Below, one piece after another: positions 25,484 through 33,681 of a stretch of 39,733 nt of DNA; the stretch's first letter is position 1, and each line of letters starts with the position of its first letter. The DNA comes from an uncultured Agathobaculum sp. GTDB lineage: Bacteria; Bacillota; Clostridia; Oscillospirales; Butyricicoccaceae. The DNA is taken from contig NZ_CALWUQ010000010.1 in the NCBI RefSeq assembly GCF_944384695.1, forward strand, positions 1 to 39,733. The letters run 5' to 3'. The translations under genes were made by a program, and so were the position numbers. Under the pieces are notes generated by a model. It made no database searches. It was not told the origin of the DNA and saw only the letters and a program-made list of their open reading frames with translations.

Positions 25484-27188
25484 AATCCCCCTCCTGTATC
25501 TTGGGCATGCGGATTTCCACACAGGTCCCCACGTCTGGTTCGCTGGTAATGTGCAAACCATACTGCTTGCCAAAATAGATTTTCAAACGGTCGTTGACGT
25601 TTCGGATACCGATGCCGGTGCGGTCCTTGGGTCCGTGCTCCAGAATGGAATGGATCAGTTCATCGCTCATACCCACTCCGTTGTCCCGGACGTTGAATAC
25701 GATATCCTCGCCGTCCTGACGCACCTGCACGGTGATGCAGCCCTCATCCACCAGCAGGTCAAGACCATGGTTGATGGCGTTTTCGATGATAGGCTGTAGG
25801 GTGATTTTGTTGCAGTAATAGTCCAAACACGCGGGATCAACATCAAATTCATAGGTAAATTGGTTCTTGTAGCGGTATTTTTGAATTTGCAGATAGCTTT
25901 CGGCGTGTTCAATTTCTTTGGCGATGGGGATAAGCTCGTGCCCTTTGCTGATGCTGATGCGGAACAGCCGGGCAAGGGCATGAATCATTTTCACTGCGTC
26001 GGTATTGCGGCCCTGTTCGCACATCCAGGCGATGGAATCCAAGGTGTTGTATAAAAAGTGGGGGTTGATTTGGGCTTGCAGGGCCTTGAGCTCGGTTTTG
26101 CGCAGATTGACCTCTTCCTCCCGCACGGTGCTCATAAGGCGTTGAATGCGGAGCACCATATGCTCGAAGGAACCGGACAGCTCCTGCACTTCGCGGGTGC
26201 CCCCTACGGGTCGGTAGGTGAATTGGTCGGCGTCGGTTTCAAAACGCTCCATGGCATCGGCCAGCCCACGAAGCGGGCGGGCCAGCAGCCGGGAGAGAAG
26301 AAAACTCGTCAGAACTGCGGCTGCCAACAGCGCTGCACCCAACACAAGGGACAGACGAATCATCTCGCTGACGCTGCGGTTTACCAGCTCGTCCACGTAG
26401 CTGACGCCAACCACCCGCCAATCGCTGCCCACTACACTGGTGACGGAATAAATCACTGTGTCGTCAGCATAGGAGCCGTCAGCAAAAGCGGCCAGAGCCG
26501 TGGTGTCCTCGGATTTCAGGCCCGCGTACAGCAGCTGCTGCTGGGGATGGTAGACAATGTTACCCTCCTTGTCCATGAGAAAGCAGTAGCCGCGCTGGCC
26601 GATGCTCACGTTGTTGATATAGGAGGAGATGCTGGAAAAGCTCAGGTCCAGCGAAATCCATGCGGTCTGGTTGCCGGACTCCAGCGGGGCGGTCATGGTG
26701 ACTACCCAGGGATAATAGCCTTCGAAAATGCTCTCTACGTGAGGAGCGGTCATATAAGCGCCGCCGGAAGCGCGGGCGCGGTCCAAATCAAAGGAGAGAT
26801 TCTGGTAAATGACCTCCCGCGGCTCCCGGTCAAGGCACCAGCAGTCCAGCAGTTTGCCGGAGGGCGAGTAGCCCGTCACCGCCACCACGTCCGGGCGGAA
26901 GATGAGAAAGGCGTTCAAAAGCTGATTTCGGTCGTCTGAATTATCCAAAATCGACCATTCCACCAAAGACATGGCCTGCTCCATGTCCTCCAGATAGTTG
27001 CCGACCGTATTGGATACTTGGGAAACCGCTTGTGAGCTGGTGGTCAGGGCGTTTTGCACCATGGCGCTGCGATAGCGGTTGAGAAAGAGGAGGATGCAGC
27101 AGCACAGGATAACCGTTACCACACCCACCACGATGGAAACCAGAATGGTGGTGATACGCAGTCCTGTGCGGGAGACACCGCCTTTCAC
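25470..27188 (-). CDS. Sensor histidine kinase (dCache, HAMP, LytS/YesM type)
   Basis: The 572-residue membrane kinase has a first TM helix at about 12-36, a dCache-like extracytoplasmic domain (about 40-280), a second TM at about 285-305 and a HAMP linker. The His_kinase domain has QINPHFLYNTL (phospho-acceptor His377), followed by an ATPase with ENAINHG and DNGVGM. The YesM family phosphorylates AraC-type regulators, and one lies immediately upstream. Its GTG start overlaps the regulator's TGA (27185-27188), and its 3' end overlaps the binding-protein start. The three are therefore one translationally coupled unit. Confidence 0.92.
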   Translation of the reverse strand: MKGGVSRTGLRITTILVSIVVGVVTVILCCCILLFLNRYRSAMVQNALTTSSQAVSQVSNTVGNYLEDMEQAMSLVEWSILDNSDDRNQLLNAFLIFRPDVVAVTGYSPSGKLLDCWCLDREPREVIYQNLSFDLDRARASGGAYMTAPHVESIFEGYYPWVVTMTAPLESGNQTAWISLDLSFSSISSYINNVSIGQRGYCFLMDKEGNIVYHPQQQLLYAGLKSEDTTALAAFADGSYADDTVIYSVTSVVGSDWRVVGVSYVDELVNRSVSEMIRLSLVLGAALLAAAVLTSFLLSRLLARPLRGLADAMERFETDADQFTYRPVGGTREVQELSGSFEHMVLRIQRLMSTVREEEVNLRKTELKALQAQINPHFLYNTLDSIAWMCEQGRNTDAVKMIHALARLFRISISKGHELIPIAKEIEHAESYLQIQKYRYKNQFTYEFDVDPACLDYYCNKITLQPIIENAINHGLDLLVDEGCITVQVRQDGEDIVFNVRDNGVGMSDELIHSILEHGPKDRTGIGIRNVNDRLKIYFGKQYGLHITSEPDVGTCVEIRMPKIQEGDYEAK

Positions 27189-28468
27189 ATTGTCTCACCT
27201 GCCTTTTCCCGGTCCAGTCTGCGGCGCATCGTGCTGGGGGATTCCCCGCAGTATTTTTTAAAGCAATAGCTGAAATAGTGCTGGTCTATGTAGCCGCACC
27301 GCTGGGCGATTTCCTGAATTTTTAAGGGGGAGGAGATGAGCAGTTCTCTGGCGGCTTCCATCCGCTTGCGGATGAGGATATTGATGAAGGTTTCCCCGGC
27401 ATATTTTTTGATGCAGGCAGAGAGGTGGTTAGGGCTGACGCTCAGCATCCCGCTGAGAGACACCAGAGAGAGGTTGGCATCCATATAGTGCTGGTTGAGC
27501 GCTTCCATGGCCCGCTTGCACAGCAGCTCGCCGCCCTTGACGGCTGGGGACAGGTCGCTGATGAACTGTACGCCGCTCTCGGTTCGCTCGCCCTGACGGA
27601 GGGCCTCCATCGCTTCCCGATAGGCGTCGTGGAGGCTGGTCAAATTCCGTGTCGCACGGCTGATGCCGATGCGGCAGCATTTGCCCAGCACGCGGTCGGC
27701 CATTTGCGGGATTTCATCAGCCAGAATGTGAAGATATTTGTCGAAATCGGAGGGATTGCCCAGCAGCACGGAAATCACCTTGCCGGACGCAAAAAAATGG
27801 GCGCCGCGCAGGTATTTGGTCGCCAGACGGTTCACGGAAGCCACAAAGGAGGGGGCGGTGCAGTTGCCACCGTCCGTTTCCAGCAGGGTGGACACCATCA
27901 CGACGTAGCAGGGACGGTCGTCCATATCCCGCAGCAGGCCGCACTGTCGGGCATAGGCCTTAGCGCGCGCCTCGCCGTCCGGCTCGATATAGTCGTCCAG
28001 CACCAGCGACATCAGCATTGTGGTTTGGAGGTCCAGACCGCCGGGATTGGGGGATGCCTGTCGGAACATGGCGAACTGGGTGTCAATCTTCTTGTGGATA
28101 TTTTGCAGCTCCCGGCTCAGTCCTTCCATGGTCAGAGGTTTGAGCATATAGCTGATGATGTTGTACTGAATTGCCTGCTTGGCATATTCGAAATCGTCAT
28201 AGCCGCTGAGAAAGGCAATGTTGGTGGCAGGGCGAATCTCACGCACCTGCCGGGCAAGCTCAATGCCCGAAATGAAGGGCATCCGGATATCGGTGAGCAG
28301 CAGGTCAGGCTCGTGTTCTTCCACCATCTGCAAGGCGTCCAACCCGTTGCTGGCGCTCCCCACCAGACGGAAGCCGTAGTCCTCCCAGGGAATCATGGTG
28401 CAGACAGCTTCCCTCAATTCATCCTCATCGTCTGCGACAATCACGGAGTATACCGTTTTAGCGGCCAT
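27185..28468 (-). CDS. YesN/AraC-family response regulator
   Basis: The 427-residue protein has a receiver domain (SVIVADDEDE acidic pocket, phospho-acceptor Asp60 in LLLTDIRMP, conserved Lys in MLKPL). The C-terminal AraC-type double HTH (about residues 330-425) reads SLSGMLSVSPNHLSACIKKY and IQEIAQRCGYIDQHYFSYCF. The middle region is a helical linker of the YesN type. It probably activates the downstream mgl and gal genes when the paired kinase senses sugar. The start at 28468 is favoured; an in-frame alternative at 28522 overlaps the promoter's -10 region. Confidence 0.92.
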   Translation of the reverse strand: MAAKTVYSVIVADDEDELREAVCTMIPWEDYGFRLVGSASNGLDALQMVEEHEPDLLLTDIRMPFISGIELARQVREIRPATNIAFLSGYDDFEYAKQAIQYNIISYMLKPLTMEGLSRELQNIHKKIDTQFAMFRQASPNPGGLDLQTTMLMSLVLDDYIEPDGEARAKAYARQCGLLRDMDDRPCYVVMVSTLLETDGGNCTAPSFVASVNRLATKYLRGAHFFASGKVISVLLGNPSDFDKYLHILADEIPQMADRVLGKCCRIGISRATRNLTSLHDAYREAMEALRQGERTESGVQFISDLSPAVKGGELLCKRAMEALNQHYMDANLSLVSLSGMLSVSPNHLSACIKKYAGETFINILIRKRMEAARELLISSPLKIQEIAQRCGYIDQHYFSYCFKKYCGESPSTMRRRLDREKAGETM

Positions 28469-28524
28469 TGCGCCATCCGTCCTTTCCTTGCCAAGGCAGT
28501 ATTTGGGGGTTCTGATTTGCAAGT

Positions 28525-28553
28525 ATTATACCAAATTTCACCCGGTCCCGCAA
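28525..28553 (-). promoter_or_regulatory. Promoter of the regulator-kinase-binding protein operon
   Basis: On minus, TTGCGG (28548-28553) and a perfect TATAAT (28525-28530) are separated by 17 bases, about 57 bases before the regulator start. Confidence 0.7.
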
Positions 28554-28577
28554 AACAATTTCTGACACAATAGACAA

Positions 28578-28611
28578 CAGGCCTGCCGAGAAATCCTCTC
28601 TGGCAGGCCTG
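28578..28611 (-). terminator. Hairpin downstream of the thioredoxin-fold gene
   Basis: CAGGCCTGCC (28578-28587) pairs perfectly with GGCAGGCCTG (28602-28611). The minus-strand downstream sequence TTGTCTATTG is only weakly T-rich. It lies between the end of the ArsR/permease/thioredoxin group and the next promoter. Confidence 0.55.
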
Positions 28612-28662
28612 AAATGGTGGCATATGGGAAGGAATGCGATAAAACTGCACCAAATGCGTGCA

Positions 28663-29037
28663 TTAGGGCTGAAAACATGACTGCTTCAGCAGCTTTACAA
28701 GTTCTTCCGGCTTGGGTACCTTGCCCAGCACCACCGGTTTTCCGTTGACCATCAGCGCGGGGACGCGCATCACGCCGTAACCGGCAATTTGCGCCATGTC
28801 GGTCACGTATTCCACGTTGACATCCAGCCCCATACTGCTAACTGCTGCTTTGGTGTTTTCCAGCAGAGCGTGGCAGGATGCGCAGCCGGTGCCAAGCACC
28901 TGAATAGAAAGCGTGCCTGATACGGCTTTGACCGGTTCAGCTGCGGGTGCATCGACCGTAGTGCCGCTGCATTGGCAGGTGCAGACGGGCGTGGCCTCGT
29001 TTGCGGTCTTTTTCTTTCCAAAACCAAACAGTCCCAT
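28663..29037 (-). CDS. Thioredoxin-fold protein (redox-active disulfide protein 2 type)
   Basis: The 124-residue cytosolic protein has a short Cys-bearing N-terminal tail (CTCQC at 19-23) and a thioredoxin-like domain with GTGCASCHALLENT. The CxxC is at 52-55, with the cis-Pro segment VMRVPALMVNGK. This is the MTH895/TM0996-like family, often encoded beside YraQ/ArsP permeases. Its redox partner is unknown. The ATG at 29037 follows AGGAGG; an upstream in-frame ATG at 29061 would overlap that site. It lies 76 bases downstream of the permease. Confidence 0.88.
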   Translation of the reverse strand: MGLFGFGKKKTANEATPVCTCQCSGTTVDAPAAEPVKAVSGTLSIQVLGTGCASCHALLENTKAAVSSMGLDVNVEYVTDMAQIAGYGVMRVPALMVNGKPVVLGKVPKPEELVKLLKQSCFQP

Positions 29038-29113
29038 GATAAAAAACCTCCTGTATAGCATTATTTAAGTTTGGGATGGCAGATAAACAATCCAAGACAA
29101 CTGCTTTATAGCC

Positions 29114-30127
29114 TTAAATCAGAAAATACTGAAAGAAATTAAACAAATAGCCGACAATGATGATGCCAACGGTGCAGATACCGATGAATGCCGCGAGCAA
29201 GCGGGGCTTTACCGCTTTTTTCAGCATAATCAGGGAGGGCAGGCTCAGCGTGGTGACCGCCATCATAAAGGACAGAATCGTACCGAGCCCCGCGCCCTTA
29301 AACAGCAGGCTTTCCGCAACGGGGATGGTGCCGAAAATGTCGGCGTACATCGGAATTCCCACCACCGTCGCCAGAATGACGGCAAAGGGGTTGTGGCTGC
29401 CCAAAACGGTTTCGACCCATGCCTGCGGGATGGCGTTATGGATGACCGCGCCGATACCGACGCCGATGAAAATGTAGGGCGCAACCTTTTTGATGGTGCC
29501 GAGCAGCTGCGCCTTTGCATAGGCGATGCGGTCGCGGCGGGTAAGTGAGTCGGCTTCGGTTTGCATGTGCGGAGCGTTCTTGATAAAATCCTCCACATAA
29601 CGTTCCATTTTCAGCTTTTCCAGCAGTGTTCCGCCGACAATCGCAATCACCAGACCGAGCAGGACATATACAACCGCAACTTTGGCGCCGAAAATGCTCA
29701 TCAGCAGCACCAGAGAGCCAAGGTCAACCATGGGGGAGGAGATGAGAAAGGAGAAGGTGACGCCTACCGGCAGGCCGGCGCTGGTGAAGCCCATGAAAAT
29801 GGGGATAGATGAGCAGGAGCAGAAGGGCGTCACCGTGCCCAGCAGCGCCGCGACGGTGTTTGCACCGATGCCGTGGAACCGCCCTAAAATCTGTCGGGTG
29901 CGTTCAGGGGGAAAGTAACTTTGGATATAGGAGATACCAAAAATCAAGACCGACAGCAGAACAAAAATTTTGATGGTGTCATACAGAAAGAATTGCAGGC
30001 TGCCGCCCAAGATGCTGGCCGGTTCCAAACCGGCAGCTGTCAGCCCTTTCCCGATGAGGCTGTTGAGCCATTTCATGCCTAAAATCTGGTCTTGAAAAAA
30101 CAGCCAGATTGCGCTTGGTGTTTCCAT
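29114..30127 (-). CDS. YraQ/ArsP-family (DUF318) permease
   Basis: The 337-residue protein has about eight hydrophobic helices and the family signature LLGTVTPFCSCSSIPIFMGF, with duplicated half-membrane units. Members such as ArsP export trivalent organoarsenicals; others are uncharacterised permeases. The cytosolic loop in the middle (residues about 175-215) is charged. AAAGGAG lies 8 bases before the ATG. With an ArsR-type repressor upstream and a thioredoxin-fold protein downstream, export of a thiol-reactive metal or metalloid is the best inference. The exact substrate is not shown. Confidence 0.9.
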   Translation of the reverse strand: METPSAIWLFFQDQILGMKWLNSLIGKGLTAAGLEPASILGGSLQFFLYDTIKIFVLLSVLIFGISYIQSYFPPERTRQILGRFHGIGANTVAALLGTVTPFCSCSSIPIFMGFTSAGLPVGVTFSFLISSPMVDLGSLVLLMSIFGAKVAVVYVLLGLVIAIVGGTLLEKLKMERYVEDFIKNAPHMQTEADSLTRRDRIAYAKAQLLGTIKKVAPYIFIGVGIGAVIHNAIPQAWVETVLGSHNPFAVILATVVGIPMYADIFGTIPVAESLLFKGAGLGTILSFMMAVTTLSLPSLIMLKKAVKPRLLAAFIGICTVGIIIVGYLFNFFQYFLI

Positions 30128-30157
30128 ACATGCTTCTCCTTTGGTTGGATAAATTGT

Positions 30158-30214
30158 TCGAAATTTTTCGATTTGAAAGCCGGAAGAAAAGCCATCGTTC
30201 GGGCGATGGCTTTT
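30158..30214 (-). promoter_or_regulatory. Attenuator-type hairpin and repeated operator element between arsR and permease
   Basis: AAAAGCCATCG (30187-30197) pairs with CGATGGCTTTT (30204-30214) and is followed on minus by TTTTCTTCC, forming an intrinsic terminator that overlaps the arsR stop codon. Next comes the perfect palindrome TCGAAA-TT-TTTCGA (30158-30171), overlapping TTCGATTTGA (30167-30176). The latter 10-mer is also found in the arsR promoter. This suggests separate, repressor-sensitive expression of the permease. Confidence 0.6.
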
Positions 30215-30524
30215 ACGCTTTGCAGGCGCAGTCCGTTTGCAGGCAGTCGTGTTTTTGCGTCAGCTCCGCGAGCAGTTGTTTTGCTCTTTGGCTGCCTTGG
30301 TCGCTGATGGCATAATGCGTCCATTTCCCTTCCGTGCGACCGACGACAATACCGGAATCGCACAGGATTTTCATATGGTAGGAAAGTGTGGACTGGCTGA
30401 TATGCAGGTTTTCCAGCAAAACGCAGGCGCACTTTTCTCCGCTGCGGAGCAGCTCCAGAATCTGAAGCCGGTTGACATCACAGAAGGCCTTGAATACCTT
30501 TGCATCCGCTGTGTGATCTCGCAC
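30213..30524 (-). CDS. ArsR/SmtB-family metal(loid)-responsive repressor
   Basis: The 103-residue winged-helix repressor has an ArsR-like metal site in helix 3, GEKCACVLLENL (Cys32, Cys34; the classical motif is ELCVCDL). The recognition helix ISQSTLSYHMKIL is typical, and the C-terminal Cys cluster is CLQTDCAC (Cys94, 99, 101). Such proteins leave DNA when thiols bind As(III), Sb(III) or similar ions. The GTG at 30524 is chosen because AAAGGAG lies 8 bases upstream; the longer reading from 30578 would run through the operator and promoter. It heads the permease/thioredoxin cassette. Confidence 0.88.
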   Translation of the reverse strand: MRDHTADAKVFKAFCDVNRLQILELLRSGEKCACVLLENLHISQSTLSYHMKILCDSGIVVGRTEGKWTHYAISDQGSQRAKQLLAELTQKHDCLQTDCACKA

Positions 30525-30537
30525 GTTGACTGCTCCT

Positions 30538-30595
30538 TTCAAATTTAATTTATTCGATTTGATAAAAGCATATACCATAAATCGAAAAAAGTCAA
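30538..30595 (-). promoter_or_regulatory. arsR promoter and operator
   Basis: On minus, TTGACT (30590-30595) and TATGCT (30567-30572) are 17 bases apart. Just downstream, TCAAAT and ATTTGA half-sites (within 30538-30563, 12-base spacer) form an inverted repeat over the expected transcription start. A second pair, TTCGATTT (30553-30560) and AAATCGAA (30579-30586), brackets the -10. This layout fits autorepression by an ArsR-type protein. Confidence 0.65.
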
Positions 30596-30680
30596 TATGA
30601 AATGCAGCGATTAAAAAGTTGCGTCACCTTGGTTCGGCGTGTGTTTGGATACTTTGTGCAGGTTGTCCTGCGGGAGGCAT

Positions 30681-30716
30681 TTTCAGCTTCATTTCAGCAA
30701 AGTTTTATATTATGAT
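30681..30716 (+). promoter_or_regulatory. Promoter of the two-component system with TTTCAGC direct repeat
   Basis: Two copies of TTTCAGC (30681-30687 and 30692-30698) are spaced 11 bases apart and overlap the -35 position of a promoter with -10 TATGAT (30711-30716) or TATATT (30706-30711). PhoB/OmpR-type regulators bind such 11-base-period direct repeats. The same repeat recurs upstream of the ABC remnant at 32682-32699. Confidence 0.6.
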
Positions 30717-30746
30717 AGAGATACTACAAAAGCGTGGTGAAGAGCG

Positions 30747-31424
30747 TTGAAAATCCTGATTATTGAAGATGAAAAGCTGTTGGCAGATTCCATTGGGGAG
30801 CTTCTCAAAGGCAAGGGGTTTGACGTGGAAATGGTCTATGACGGCGAGACCGGGGCGCAATATGCGGAGTTGGGAGTCTACGATCTGCTGATTTTAGATG
30901 TCATGATGCCGAAGATGAACGGATATGAGGTGGCGCGGCAGGTGCGTGCCAAGCGGCTGGGTACGCCGATTTTGATGCTAACGGCGCGGTCGGGGTTGGA
31001 GGATCGCATCACCGGGCTGAACGCTGGGGCGGACTATTATCTCACCAAGCCGTTCGATACCAGAGAACTGTTGGCCTGCATCAACGCGCTGCTACGCAGG
31101 CAGGGTGCGCAAGTGGATGAAATCACGTTCGGCAACACTTCGCTCGACCTTGCTTCTGCAACATTGGTTTGCGGCACGAACAGCATTCGTCTGTCTGCCA
31201 AGGAGTTTGATATCATGCGGTTTTTGTTGCAGGCAGGCGAGCGCAATCTCTCCAAAGAGGTGATTCTGGCAAGGGTATGGGGCTTTGACTCGGATGCAGT
31301 GGAAAACCATGTGGAAGTGTATATTGGCTTTTTGCGGAAAAAACTGGCCGGTATCGGCTCCAATATCCGCATTGAGGCTATCCGCAGGTTGGGATACCAT
31401 CTGGAGGTGCGTGACGATGATTAA
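30747..31424 (+). CDS. OmpR/PhoB-family response regulator
   Basis: The 225-residue protein has a receiver domain (IIEDE acidic pocket, phospho-acceptor Asp51 in LLILDVMMPKMNG, Lys in YLTKPFDTREL). Its winged-helix DNA-binding domain (about 125-225) has IRLSAKEFDIMRFLL, VWGFDSDAVENHVEVYIGFL and RRLGYHLE. The start is TTG at 30747, with GGTGAAGAG upstream; no ATG lies near the receiver's first strand. It overlaps the kinase gene by 8 bases. It probably regulates its own operon and the ABC locus downstream, now decayed. Confidence 0.93.
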   Translation: MKILIIEDEKLLADSIGELLKGKGFDVEMVYDGETGAQYAELGVYDLLILDVMMPKMNGYEVARQVRAKRLGTPILMLTARSGLEDRITGLNAGADYYLTKPFDTRELLACINALLRRQGAQVDEITFGNTSLDLASATLVCGTNSIRLSAKEFDIMRFLLQAGERNLSKEVILARVWGFDSDAVENHVEVYIGFLRKKLAGIGSNIRIEAIRRLGYHLEVRDDD

Positions 31425-32631
31425 AAAACTGCGGCTGAAATTCGTTTTAATCAATATGAGCATTGTCACGATTCTGCTTTGCATTATTTTGGGGTTGGTG
31501 TTCTATTTTACCAGTGCCAATTTGGAGCAGGAGAGTCTCAGTATGATGCGGAACATTGCCGCGCAGCCGTTTCGGTTGGATACGCCGGAGGAACGCGGCG
31601 AGGATGTGCGCCTGCCGTTTTTTGCGTTGCGTCTGGGAGCAAACGGCGATTTGCTGGCTACAGGCGGTGGGTATTATGACCTGTCGGACGCGGCCTTTCT
31701 GGATAGCCTGATTGACGCGACGTTTGCCACGCCCAAGCAGTTTGGCGTGCTTTCGGAATACAATCTGCGATATTACCGCGTGGACACGCCGCTCAGTCAA
31801 TGTCTGGTGTTCGCAGATATTTCGAGCGAGCGCGCAACCCTTAACGGCCTGGTCAAAACCTGCTGCATCATCGGAGTGGTCGGTTTCCTGCTGTTTTTGT
31901 GGGTCAGCATCCTGCTGTCCAAGTGGGCGGTGCGCCCAGTGGAGCAGGCGTGGAAGCAGCAGCGGCAATTTGTCGCGGCGGCATCGCATGAGCTGAAAAC
32001 GCCGCTGACCGTGATCATGACCAATGCGGAATTGATGCAGAGTCCGACGTATGACGAAAGCAAGCGGGAAAAATTCCTCGGCAGCATTTTGACGATGTCC
32101 GGACAGATGAAGCGGCTGATTGAGCAGATGTTGGAGCTGGCGCGGTCGGATAACGCGGAAACCAAAACGGTATTTGCCGAGGTGGAGCTTAGCCGACTGG
32201 TGACGCAGACCGTGCTGCCGTTTGAATCTGTGTTTTTTGAAAAGGGATTGACGCTCACGACGGATGTGGAGGAAAGCGTCCGCGTGGCAGGCGACCAAAC
32301 CCAATTGCGCGAACTGGTGGAGATTTTGCTGGACAACGCGCAGAAGTATGCTGGAGAAAAGGGCCGCGTATGGGTTGCGCTGCGAAAGCGCGGCAAGAGC
32401 CGCTGTGTTCTGACAGTGGCGGATGAGGGAGAGGAAATTCCTCCCGAAGCGCTGCAAAATCTGTTCAAGCGCTTTTATCGTGCCGATCCGGCGCGCAGCC
32501 GGTCGGGCAGCTTCGGGCTGGGGCTCTCCATTGCGGAAAGCATTGCCATACAGCACCGGGGAAAAATCTGGGCGGAAAGCAAGGACGGAATCAACCGCTT
32601 TTCCGTGGAACTGCCCTGTTTATCCGTGTAA
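31417..32631 (+). CDS. Sensor histidine kinase (HisKA type)
   Basis: The 404-residue kinase has two TM helices (about 10-32 and 148-170) flanking a ~115-residue extracytoplasmic domain. HisKA follows with FVAAASHELKTPLTVIM (His191), then a HATPase_c domain with LLDNAQKYAGEKGRVWV, NLFKRFYRAD and GSFGLGLSIAESI. The G1 box reads ADEGEEI, a slight departure from DxGxG. The ATG at 31417 has GGAGGTG 8 bases upstream and overlaps the regulator's stop; a longer reading from 31285 runs through the regulator gene. The signal is unknown; such pairs near ABC transporters often respond to envelope-active peptides. Confidence 0.92.
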   Translation: MIKKLRLKFVLINMSIVTILLCIILGLVFYFTSANLEQESLSMMRNIAAQPFRLDTPEERGEDVRLPFFALRLGANGDLLATGGGYYDLSDAAFLDSLIDATFATPKQFGVLSEYNLRYYRVDTPLSQCLVFADISSERATLNGLVKTCCIIGVVGFLLFLWVSILLSKWAVRPVEQAWKQQRQFVAAASHELKTPLTVIMTNAELMQSPTYDESKREKFLGSILTMSGQMKRLIEQMLELARSDNAETKTVFAEVELSRLVTQTVLPFESVFFEKGLTLTTDVEESVRVAGDQTQLRELVEILLDNAQKYAGEKGRVWVALRKRGKSRCVLTVADEGEEIPPEALQNLFKRFYRADPARSRSGSFGLGLSIAESIAIQHRGKIWAESKDGINRFSVELPCLSV

Positions 32632-32642
32632 AAGGGAAAAGG

Positions 32643-32673
32643 GGAAGCCTTCGTGCAAGGCTTCCTCTTTTTT
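32643..32673 (+). terminator. Terminator after the two-component system
   Basis: GGAAGCCTT (32643-32651) pairs with AAGGCTTCC (32657-32665) around CGTGC, followed by TCTTTTTT. It separates the kinase transcript from the ABC-remnant promoter. Confidence 0.85.
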
Positions 32674-32681
32674 GATGCGAC

Positions 32682-32746
32682 TTTCAGCATGGTTTCAGCT
32701 TGGGCCGCTACAATATCCTTGCAAACCGATGCGCGCTGGCGCATCG
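32682..32746 (+). promoter_or_regulatory. Promoter of the ABC remnant with TTTCAGC direct repeat and leader hairpin
   Basis: TTTCAGC occurs at 32682-32688 and 32693-32699, 11 bases apart as upstream of the response regulator. A -10-like TACAAT follows at 32709-32714. A hairpin CGATGCGC-GCTG-GCGCATCG (32727-32746) then precedes the ribosome binding site of the remnant gene. Confidence 0.6.
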
Positions 32747-32765
32747 TTTAACGAGGAGGTCAAGC

Positions 32766-33658
32766 ATGATATCAGTGGAACCTCTCACGAAATGCTACGG
32801 CGATTTCATGGCGGTTGACGATCTTTCCTTTGAAATAGAGGAAGGTCAGGTATACGGATTCCTTGGGCCAAACGGCGCTGGCAAGTCCACCACCATGAAT
32901 ATTATGACCGGCTGCCTTTCTGCGACAAAGGGGCATGTCAAAATCGACGGCTATGACATTTTTGAGGAGCCGGGTGAGGCGAAAAAACGCATCGGCTATC
33001 TGCCGGAGCAGCCGCCGCTCTACATGAACGAAACGCCGGTGGAATATCTGCGTTTTGTGGGGGAGGCCAAGGGGCTGCGCGGTGCGGAGCTGGAGCGGCA
33101 GGTAGCGGAGGTGGTCGAGCAGACCAAAATCCAGGAGGTTACCTACTGCGCGGACGACGTGTATTTTACGCAGCAGGACGGAGAGACCGTGCCGCTGGAT
33201 ACCGCGCGTGTGGACAGCTACTTGCAGGCTATTGGAGAGCTGGATTTGAGCAACTATATGACCTATTGCGGCATCGGGAAGTGCTTTCCGCGGATTTTGC
33301 CGACATCAATCAGGTGGATATTACGCTCGAGGGTGAAACCTATACCATCACGACCGACGGAGACGCGGATGACAGAACCTATTCTTTCGGAGAGGAAGAA
33401 ATCGACATTACGGGGTTCCGGGATGCCTTGGAGGCGCTCAGCGCAAACAGCTTTACCGATGAGCAGCCCGAGCAGAAAGAAGAAATCAGCCTGACGGTGC
33501 ATCTGGATAACGAAAACTATCCGAGCGTCAGCATTGCGCTCTACCGGTATGACGGCAACAACTGTCTGTCGGTGGTGGATGGAAAACCGGTTTCGCTGGT
33601 CGGACGCAGCTATGTGGTCGACTGGATTGAAGCGGTCAATGCAATCGTTTTGAACTAA
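32766..33658 (+). pseudogene. Collapsed ABC-transporter operon: ATPase N-terminus fused to frameshifted DUF4340-type C-terminus
   Basis: A strong GAGGAGG site precedes the ATG. The first ~120 codons are a normal GldA/CcmA-like ABC ATPase (Walker A GPNGAGKSTTMNIM; Q-loop region IGYLPEQPPLYMNETP) up to about VVEQTKIQEV near 33140. The signature motif, Walker B and H-loop are absent. The frame then runs directly into a different protein (VYFTQQDGETVPLDTARVDS), resembling the DUF4340 protein that usually ends ATPase-permease-GldG-DUF4340 operons. At about 33277-33288 the coding frame shifts, and the remainder (SADFADINQVDITLEG to VDWIEAVNAIVLN, stop 33656-33658) reads in another frame. At least one large deletion and one frameshift are needed. 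The DUF4340 assignment is from recall; the broken structure is seen directly. Confidence 0.82.
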
Positions 33659-33681
33659 CCGAAATTGTGATAGAAACAGAC

